Positions 1 through 4,693 of a stretch of 7,272 nucleotides of DNA are shown in pieces (within the stretch, counting starts at the first letter, position 1; each line of letters opens with the position of its first letter). The notes under the pieces were generated by a model. It worked only from the letters and a program-made list of their open reading frames with translations, ran no database searches and was not told the DNA's origin. Position numbers and translations under genes: made by a program. Source of the DNA: Fimbriimonadales bacterium (GTDB taxonomy: Bacteria > Armatimonadota > Fimbriimonadia > Fimbriimonadales > GBS-DC); the NCBI GenBank assembly GCA_026416655.1, contig JAOAES010000331.1:1-7272 (forward strand), written 5' to 3'.

Positions 1-3000
1 TTAGAACGGTCGCCGCCACTCCAGCACCAGGCGTTGCTGGTCGCGCGGGATGCTGGGGTCGGGGCGGCGTTCGTAGTGCGTCCACTGGAAGCCGAACATC
101 AGGAAGTTCTCGGAGTCCAGCTTGCGCTCGGTGGAGAGGAAGAAGGTGTGCGCGACGCCGTAGCGGTCGCCGAAGCGTTCCGAGTCCACGCGATAGCCCA
201 CGCTGTATTGCAGGTTGTCGCTCTGGTTCGCGCTAAGGGTCAGCCCGCCGCGGCGCGTGCGCCGGTTCTGTTGGTCGTTCCACTCGATGCGATAGTCGCC
301 GCGTAGGAAGATACGGGGCGTCCAGCGCCACTCCAAGCCCCACGCCGAGACGCCCGTCGGCTGCAGCACGCTGCCCAACACCACATGCGGATTCGCCTGT
401 TCGGGATGCGTCTGGAACTCGTGCGTGAGGGTGAACCTGCCGTCCAGTTTGTAGGCGATGTTGTAGTTGCGCACGAGGAACAGCCTGCCGTCCTGATAGG
501 TGCGGGTTTTATAGTGCAGGCTGTAGCGCAGTTGGGGATGCGGGGGCGATTCGAGCTGATAGTAGCGGTCGACGGCGCGTCCCTGTCCCGGCACATAGAG
601 ACCGACATAGCCGCCCGCGAGTTTGTGGCGGAACGCGACAGCTTGTGCGGTGAAGTGCTTGTTCTCCTGTTGCCACATGCCTCGGTCGGCGAGCGCGCCG
701 TAGCGGAAGTCGAACTGGAACTCCTGCAAGCCGAGCAAGTTGAACGGTTTCGCGCTCTGGATGACCACCTGGCTCTGGGCGCGGGTATTCGTGCGGTCGA
801 CGCGTTGCTCCTGATACGCGCCGCCGATGCTCAGTACCCCGAAGGCGGTCTGGGTCAGCCCTGCCGACAGCACGCGATTGCCGTTCACGCCCTCTTTGGC
901 GTTGCGCGTTTCGGAGAAGGTGAGTTTCGCGCCCGGTTTGAGTTCGTACTCCAGCCCGATTTGCTGCGCGCTCTCGTCGGGCGCGCCTTCGCGTTGCGCC
1001 TCCATATGCGCGAACTGGAGCTTCGTGCGCGGGTTCAGCGTGTAGGCGGTCTGGTAGTGCCGATAGCGCTCGCTGGGCATGCCGGTGGCGTTCGTGCGTC
1101 GCTCCTCCAGCGCGAGGTTCAGGTTGCGTATCGCCGCCGTATTGAACCGCCAGAACTCGGTGTCCTGATAGAGCGGGTTCGCCAGCGTGCCGCCGATGCG
1201 TCGCCGCTCCTGATAAGCGTTCAGCTGCCCCCAGCCGAGCTGGTACTGCAAATCGTTGCGCTCATGCTCGTCTTGATAGAGCCGTTCGAGGGTCTTATCC
1301 GACTGATACTCGTCCTGATGACGCCCGAAAGTGAGGTTTTTGAGTGGCTGCCAGACGAATCGGTAGCGTTGGCGGCGGTTGTTGATGTTCTCCAGCGGGT
1401 TGCGTGCGCCGAAGCCGAACAGTTCCAGCTGGAAGTTCTGAGCAGGGCGGAGCTTGGCAGTCCAATCTTGCTGCGTATAGCCGCGCAGCTGGGCGAAGAA
1501 GTCGCGTTCGGGGTCGGCTAAATCGTGCGCCCGCGCGAAGTCGGGGTCTACCTGACGCTGGTGATAGTGCAGCTCGATAAGCGGGTGGATGAAGCGCGCG
1601 CTGGTGCGGTACAGCCCTGCGCCGATTTCGCGCACGCGCATCTGCGAAATCGCCAGCCCGAACTGCTTAGTGGTGATGGTGGCGTCCCAGTCGAAGCGGT
1701 GGATGCCCTGCTCGTTGTGGAACAGCAGCTGCTCGATGCGCGTGAGGTCGCGCAGGCGTCCGAAGTTGGAGTCGATGTTGCGTTCGTGCAGGCGCAGTTG
1801 CAGGTTCGGCGTGCGGAGTTGCCACTGGATGCCTTTCAGGTCGCCCTCGCCCGCGCGGTTGGCAGTCTCGTAGCGGCGCATCTGCAGGCTCATGTCTTTC
1901 GAGGGCTTGACCTCCACGCGCTGCAGGGTACGCTCCAGTCCCTGCTCGCGCATCAGCAGCGGCAGGTCGTGGTTGGGGTCAAACGGCACGGCGTTCGCGG
2001 TGTCGTGGAACTGGCGCACCTCCTCCACGAGCTGCTGATGTTCCTGCGGGGCGAGGTTGGGCAGCTTACCGAATTCGGGCGAGACGGCGCGATGCGTATG
2101 CTCCACCACAATCGTGGGCGTCTCGATTTTGAGGCTCTCGCGTTCCAGCGCGCCTGTGGGGGAGCGAATATCTTGCTCGGACGCCGCCAGCTTGAGGTTG
2201 GGCTGGGTAATCTCGAGTTGCGTCTGGTCGCGGCTCATGCCGGCTTCGCGGGCGAGCTGTCCCTTATCACCCTCCGCGAGGTCGCCGAATCGGGTGAAGC
2301 CCGCGCCGACGCGCTGTTGCAGGCGCGACGCCTTCAGCCAGGGCGTCTCAAGGGCGTACACATCCCGCTGAATCGACGCCTCGCCTTGCTTGAGGCGCAG
2401 CTGGTCGAACTTCAGCGTGCTGTTGGGCGCGAGTTGCAGGCTGGAGGCGAGTTGCTCGCGTATAAGCCCGCGCTCGCGTTCCCAGTCGCCTTTCTGGGCG
2501 TCGCCCAAGTCTTTGAAGCGTCCGAAGCTCGCCGCCGCCTCGCGCCGCGTCCAGTTCAGGTTCAGCCATTTGCTGCTGAACTGCCAGCCCTCCTGTTCGA
2601 TGACGCCCTTGTCGTCCTGGATACGCAGTTGCGTTTGCTGGAGCGACGCGCCGCCGAGGTTCAGCCCGATTGTGTAGTCGTAGCGTTTCAGTCCCTTCTC
2701 GCGCTCCCACGCGGCGATTTGATTGGCGTCCAGCCCGCTCTGCGCCCCCAGCATCTTCTGTGCGGAGAAGCTCCTGCCGATGTCCTGATAGTTCGCGCGA
2801 AATTGCAAAGCCCCCGCGTTGAGCTGGAGTTGCTGCACGATGAACTGCGCCGTTTCTGAGGGGGCGATGTTGGGGCTTCGCCGATCGCGCACATTCGGCG
2901 CAGCATAGGTGTTGATTGCCTCGCGCGAGCCGACGAAGAAGTAGCCCTGCAAACTGCTATTGCCCCCGAAACGCAGTGCGTTCTGCATCCCATACGCGCT

Positions 3001-3480
3001 CAGGCGATAGGCGGCGCCATCTTTTGTGGTCTCGGTCATGCCCGGCATATAGAGCGCGTTGATTCCGCCGCCCTGCCCGAACGAGAGGGAGAGGATGGGC
3101 AGCGCGCCCACCACGCTTTCACGCTTGCCTGCGGAGTCGTAGCGGTAGTAGACCTGCGCCGTCGAGACGCGGCTCACCGGCAACGCGAAGGCGATGCTTC
3201 CCGAAGCGTAGTCGATCCAGTAGTCCACATCGCGTTGCAGGCGTTTGCCGTCCACGTAGACCGACTCGGAGTAAGGGATAACGGGCGCGTAGCGCGTCAT
3301 GTAGCCGCCGCGGGTTCCGTTACCGGGGAGGATATCGGAGGTCGCTTCGCCAATCGTTTGCGAGGCGGTGGGCGTAGCCGATTTCACCGCGCCGTTCAGG
3401 TCCAGCAACGGCGCGCTACCCTCTTGCGCCGAACTGCTCAGCGCAAACCCCAGCAGCCCCATCAGCACGAAGCGTCGCAT
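1..3480 (-). CDS. Exported, repeat-containing putative outer-membrane beta-barrel protein
   Basis: Complete 1159-residue protein whose family I do not recognise. The N-terminus is a signal peptide: two Arg, a hydrophobic run (residues 4-14) and a likely cleavage after Ser-Ser-Ala near residue 18. The ATG at 3480 fits that peptide and has a weak Shine-Dalgarno (AAGG, 5-nt gap), 9 bp after the anti-sigma stop. Residues about 57-113 form a small beta domain (PYSESVYVDGKRL, then DVDYWIDYASGSIAF) of a kind seen near the start of some bacterial surface proteins. Residues about 232-690 hold six copies of a ~75-residue repeat. From about 700 on, alternating hydrophobic/polar segments rich in Tyr, Trp, Arg and Gln look like barrel hairpins, and the last residue is Phe (EWRRPF), as in many outer-membrane proteins. 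No catalytic motif is visible. Outer-membrane location is inferred; a periplasmic beta-rich scaffold is the alternative. Gene reality is near certain, function unknown. Confidence 0.9.
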   Translation of the reverse strand: MRRFVLMGLLGFALSSSAQEGSAPLLDLNGAVKSATPTASQTIGEATSDILPGNGTRGGYMTRYAPVIPYSESVYVDGKRLQRDVDYWIDYASGSIAFALPVSRVSTAQVYYRYDSAGKRESVVGALPILSLSFGQGGGINALYMPGMTETTKDGAAYRLSAYGMQNALRFGGNSSLQGYFFVGSREAINTYAAPNVRDRRSPNIAPSETAQFIVQQLQLNAGALQFRANYQDIGRSFSAQKMLGAQSGLDANQIAAWEREKGLKRYDYTIGLNLGGASLQQTQLRIQDDKGVIEQEGWQFSSKWLNLNWTRREAAASFGRFKDLGDAQKGDWERERGLIREQLASSLQLAPNSTLKFDQLRLKQGEASIQRDVYALETPWLKASRLQQRVGAGFTRFGDLAEGDKGQLAREAGMSRDQTQLEITQPNLKLAASEQDIRSPTGALERESLKIETPTIVVEHTHRAVSPEFGKLPNLAPQEHQQLVEEVRQFHDTANAVPFDPNHDLPLLMREQGLERTLQRVEVKPSKDMSLQMRRYETANRAGEGDLKGIQWQLRTPNLQLRLHERNIDSNFGRLRDLTRIEQLLFHNEQGIHRFDWDATITTKQFGLAISQMRVREIGAGLYRTSARFIHPLIELHYHQRQVDPDFARAHDLADPERDFFAQLRGYTQQDWTAKLRPAQNFQLELFGFGARNPLENINNRRQRYRFVWQPLKNLTFGRHQDEYQSDKTLERLYQDEHERNDLQYQLGWGQLNAYQERRRIGGTLANPLYQDTEFWRFNTAAIRNLNLALEERRTNATGMPSERYRHYQTAYTLNPRTKLQFAHMEAQREGAPDESAQQIGLEYELKPGAKLTFSETRNAKEGVNGNRVLSAGLTQTAFGVLSIGGAYQEQRVDRTNTRAQSQVVIQSAKPFNLLGLQEFQFDFRYGALADRGMWQQENKHFTAQAVAFRHKLAGGYVGLYVPGQGRAVDRYYQLESPPHPQLRYSLHYKTRTYQDGRLFLVRNYNIAYKLDGRFTLTHEFQTHPEQANPHVVLGSVLQPTGVSAWGLEWRWTPRIFLRGDYRIEWNDQQNRRTRRGGLTLSANQSDNLQYSVGYRVDSERFGDRYGVAHTFFLSTERKLDSENFLMFGFQWTHYERRPDPSIPRDQQRLVLEWRRPF
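1411..2787 (-). repeat. Six degenerate ~75-residue repeats inside the envelope protein
   Basis: Each copy opens with a pattern like R-x-x-x-x-x-F-x-R-x-x-D-L and about 19 residues later has E-x-G-(L/I/M)-x-R. The anchoring Phe residues are 238, 319, 395, 470, 573 and 648; the anchoring Gly residues are 263, 338, 414, 514, 592 and 667. Spacing between copies is therefore 75-81 residues except across copy 4, which carries about 25 extra residues (roughly 485-510). The first copy (YQDIGRSF) is the least typical and has about 6 extra residues between its anchors. After the anchors each copy has alternating beta-like stretches such as TPNLQLRLHE. The repeat is seen only at protein level; the DNA copies have diverged, so this is old duplication rather than recent slippage. 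Each unit could supply a pair of barrel strands with a conserved loop, but that is inference. Confidence 0.75.
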
Positions 3481-3489
3481 GAGAACCTT

Positions 3490-4344
3490 TTATTTCAGGT
3501 CAACGGTTACAATCGGCACGAAAAAGCGTCGTTTATTGGAGTCGCGCTGCGTTGCGCCTGTAATCTGGCGTCGGTCTTCTTCTCGCAGTTGCTGGTTGAG
3601 CTGTTGCAGCCAGCTGGTCAGGTCGCGCGTTGCGGTCGAGGTCGTCGCGGGGCGGGGCGGTGTGTTTACGGTCATCGTCTCGGCGGGCGTCGCGGGCGGC
3701 TCGGACGGCTCAGCAATCTCGGTGACAATTGTAGGCGGGGCGGCACTCGCGGGTGCGAATCGAGGCGTAGGGTCGTTCATCACGACCACAGCAGGCGGCG
3801 ATTCGGGCGCGGTGGGCGCAGGGCTAAGCCGGTTCTGCGCCAGCCAGCGCGGCGGAGGGGAAGCAGTGCGATACGACGGCGCGGACTGCAACACGATTAC
3901 CAGCGGCGCGGAGGGCAGCGACTCTGTTGCCGCAGCGTCAGGCTCAGTGGAATAGGCAGGAATCGTCTCCAGAACGCGCGGCGCGGGGATACTCGTAATT
4001 CGTTCGCGGACAGGCTCCGGGCGCGGCAGCGTCAGCCAGCCCAGCAGCAGCGCAACGCCCAGCGCGGGCGCCAGCACGCGCCAGCCTGGCAGCAGGCGAC
4101 GCGATAGACGCCGACGGCGCGTGGTGGACGCCAGAATCCGCTCGCGCAGATACGGCGGTGGCAACTCGCGCGGCAGCCGTCGCACCGATTGCCCTACCGA
4201 ACGCCACAACGCTACTGTCGCGCGACACGAATCACAGCGCGACAGATGCGCCTCCACCGCGTTCTCATCGAACGGGTTCAGCACCCCGTCCACATAAAGG
4301 CTTAGCTTCTCCTCCCATTCGGGGCAGTGCAGAATTTTGCCCAT
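3490..4344 (-). CDS. Membrane-anchored zinc-finger (zf-HC2) anti-sigma factor
   Basis: 284-residue protein. Residues 1-45 match the anti-sigma zinc finger: Cys7, LSLYVDGVL at 14-22, then His33-x3-Cys37-x2-Cys40 (HLSRCDSC). In this family the cytoplasmic finger binds and silences an ECF sigma factor. A strongly basic stretch (76-83) precedes one membrane helix at about 89-106 (VLAPALGVALLLGWLTL), giving N-in/C-out topology. Residues 107-240 are Pro/Ala/Ser/Thr-rich and probably an extended extracytoplasmic linker. A short predicted helix (241-259, Gln/Glu/Arg-rich) and a beta-like end (FFVPIVTVDL) close the protein. The ATG at 4344 is preceded by AGAGG with a 7-nt gap, and the zinc finger begins right after it. 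The gene is followed 9 bp later by the large envelope protein gene. No sigma factor gene is adjacent inside the window, although such pairs are usually neighbours. Its partner and stimulus cannot be named from the sequence. Confidence 0.9.
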   Translation of the reverse strand: MGKILHCPEWEEKLSLYVDGVLNPFDENAVEAHLSRCDSCRATVALWRSVGQSVRRLPRELPPPYLRERILASTTRRRRLSRRLLPGWRVLAPALGVALLLGWLTLPRPEPVRERITSIPAPRVLETIPAYSTEPDAAATESLPSAPLVIVLQSAPSYRTASPPPRWLAQNRLSPAPTAPESPPAVVVMNDPTPRFAPASAAPPTIVTEIAEPSEPPATPAETMTVNTPPRPATTSTATRDLTSWLQQLNQQLREEDRRQITGATQRDSNKRRFFVPIVTVDLK

Positions 4345-4382
4345 CTGTGCGCCTCTGTCTGCTTAGACGGCGTTGCTGCCGA

Positions 4383-4388
4383 ATTGTA
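4383..4388 (-). promoter_or_regulatory. Possible -10 box of the anti-sigma / envelope protein operon
   Basis: Read on the minus strand this is TACAAT, one mismatch from the TATAAT consensus. It lies 38 nt upstream of the anti-sigma ATG, which would give a leader of about 30 nt holding the AGAGG ribosome-binding site. At 17-nt spacing the -35 position (4406-4411) reads TTTTAA, a poor match to TTGACA, so either an activator, an alternative sigma factor or chance could explain it. Support is positional and by motif only. Confidence 0.3.
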
Positions 4389-4399
4389 CCGCATGCGAA

Positions 4400-4437
4400 G
4401 GGAATTTAAAACCGAATGGTCGAACAAATTTTTTCCC
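4400..4437. promoter_or_regulatory. Imperfect AT-rich dyad, candidate operator
   Basis: The outer arms GGGAA (4400-4404) and TTCCC (4433-4437) are perfect inverted repeats, and inside them lie A/T tracts on both sides (AATTTAAAA and AAATTTTTT). The centre holds ACCGAATGGT. The whole element covers the place where the -35 box would be if TACAAT at 4383-4388 is the -10, as expected of an operator. It is clearly more AT-rich than the surrounding GC-rich DNA. The symmetry is imperfect in the middle, and AT-rich promoter DNA often shows such arms by chance. Confidence 0.25.
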
Positions 4438-4524
4438 AGCGGGACGCCGATGCCACATGCACTCCACGCAGCGTCAGCATCCTATTGACGACATTATGGC
4501 ATTTGCTTTGACGGTTCGTATAAC

Positions 4525-4680
4525 TCAGTGTCCGTGGCAAAGACGGCTCAAGCCGTTCCTATGCAGATGAAGCCCGTCTTCGCGGGCTAAACGAGTCGAC
4601 GCAGGTCGGCTTGGTCTGCCCACGGACGGCTTTAGCCGCCAAGAACGCCAGACTGACTTCTTAAACAGTCCCTTAGTCAT
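4525..4680 (-). CDS. Possible 51-residue basic small protein (doubtful)
   Basis: An ATG at 4680 opens a 51-codon frame ending with TGA at 4525-4527. A perfect AGGAGG (4688-4693) lies 7 nt upstream and overlaps the VWA stop codon, so translation could be coupled to that gene. The product begins MTKGLFKKSVWRSWRLK and is very basic (8 Arg and 4 Lys in 51), with no membrane helix or recognisable domain. From about codon 14 onward the frame runs through the multi-hairpin intergenic element, and codons rare in the neighbouring genes (AGA, AGG, TTA, CTA) appear. Such hairpin elements often produce spurious ORFs. The start signal is the only strong support; the coding part may be meaningless or a peptide truncated or extended by the element's insertion. 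Confidence 0.25.
   Translation of the reverse strand: MTKGLFKKSVWRSWRLKPSVGRPSRPASTRLAREDGLHLHRNGLSRLCHGH
4530..4640. repeat. Compact multi-hairpin intergenic element, probable dispersed repeat
   Basis: Four hairpins are packed into about 110 bp. Outer arms GTCCGTGG (4530-4537) and CCACGGAC (4620-4627) are perfect 8-bp complements. Inside them lie ACGGCTCAAGCCGT (4543-4556), AGCCCG/CGGGCT with a 6-nt loop (4571-4588), and AGTCGAC/GTCGGCT with a 4-nt loop and one G-T pair (4594-4611). A fourth, CGGCT/AGCCG (4627-4638), overlaps the right arm. The outer stem plus three internal hairpins gives a cloverleaf-like fold. The motifs ACGGCTnnAGCCG at both ends and GAAGCCCG...CGGGCTAAA in the middle resemble hairpin repeats scattered between genes in several GC-rich, often thermophilic, phyla. 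Only one copy is in this window, so dispersal is inferred. No transposase is present, so it would be non-autonomous if mobile. Confidence 0.55.
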
Positions 4681-4687
4681 TAGGGAA

Positions 4688-4693
4688 CCTCCT
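4688..4693 (-). promoter_or_regulatory. Consensus Shine-Dalgarno overlapping the VWA stop codon
   Basis: Minus-strand AGGAGG begins inside the TAG stop of the VWA gene (4692-4694) and sits 7 nt before an ATG at 4680. It is the best ribosome-binding site in the window, better than those of the anti-sigma (AGAGG) and envelope protein (AAGG) genes. Right after it TCCCT (4682-4686) and AGGGA (4669-4673) could pair and place the ATG in a loop. Confidence 0.4.

Larger units (their letters stand above)
4345..4691. other. Intergenic region between VWA gene and anti-sigma operon
   Basis: This 347-bp gap lies between two genes that read in the same direction. The half near the anti-sigma gene (4345-4500) is locally AT-richer, with a possible -10 box and an imperfect dyad. 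The half near the VWA gene (4525-4691) holds a cluster of hairpins and a 51-codon ORF with a strong ribosome-binding site. Between them (4441-4524) I see nothing beyond weak short inverted repeats. No hairpin is followed by a T-run on the minus strand, so there is no convincing intrinsic terminator for the VWA gene. The size and content suggest that the anti-sigma operon has its own promoter. Confidence 0.7.

Noticed and set aside
385..2859. Two long back-to-back plus-strand ORFs (385-1521 and 1525-2859)
   Set aside because: They are antisense to the envelope protein gene. The products are Leu/Val/Ala/Arg-rich with no recognisable domain, and the minus-strand protein has a signal peptide, repeats and beta pattern. 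GC-rich codon use leaves few stop codons on the opposite strand.
3235..4107. Plus-strand ORF spanning the junction of the envelope and anti-sigma genes
   Set aside because: Product is low-complexity Arg/Gly-rich, and it lies opposite a clear zinc-finger anti-sigma gene and a signal peptide.
4485..4524. Plus-strand promoter (TTGACG at 4485-4490, TATAAC at 4519-4524)
   Set aside because: The spacing is 28 nt instead of about 17; a second TTGACG nearby is only 5-7 nt from TATAAC. No plus-strand gene follows.
4530..4627. tRNA gene suggested by the cloverleaf-like fold
   Set aside because: Arm and loop sizes do not fit a tRNA. There is no T-loop GTTCRA motif, no 7-nt anticodon loop and no D-loop GG in the right places.
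4525..4640. CRISPR array in the hairpin cluster
   Set aside because: The short palindromes differ from one another and are not separated by regular unique spacers.
4669..4686. Intrinsic terminator right after the VWA gene
   Set aside because: The TCCCT/AGGGA stem is only 5 bp, with an 8-nt loop and no T-run after it on the minus strand.
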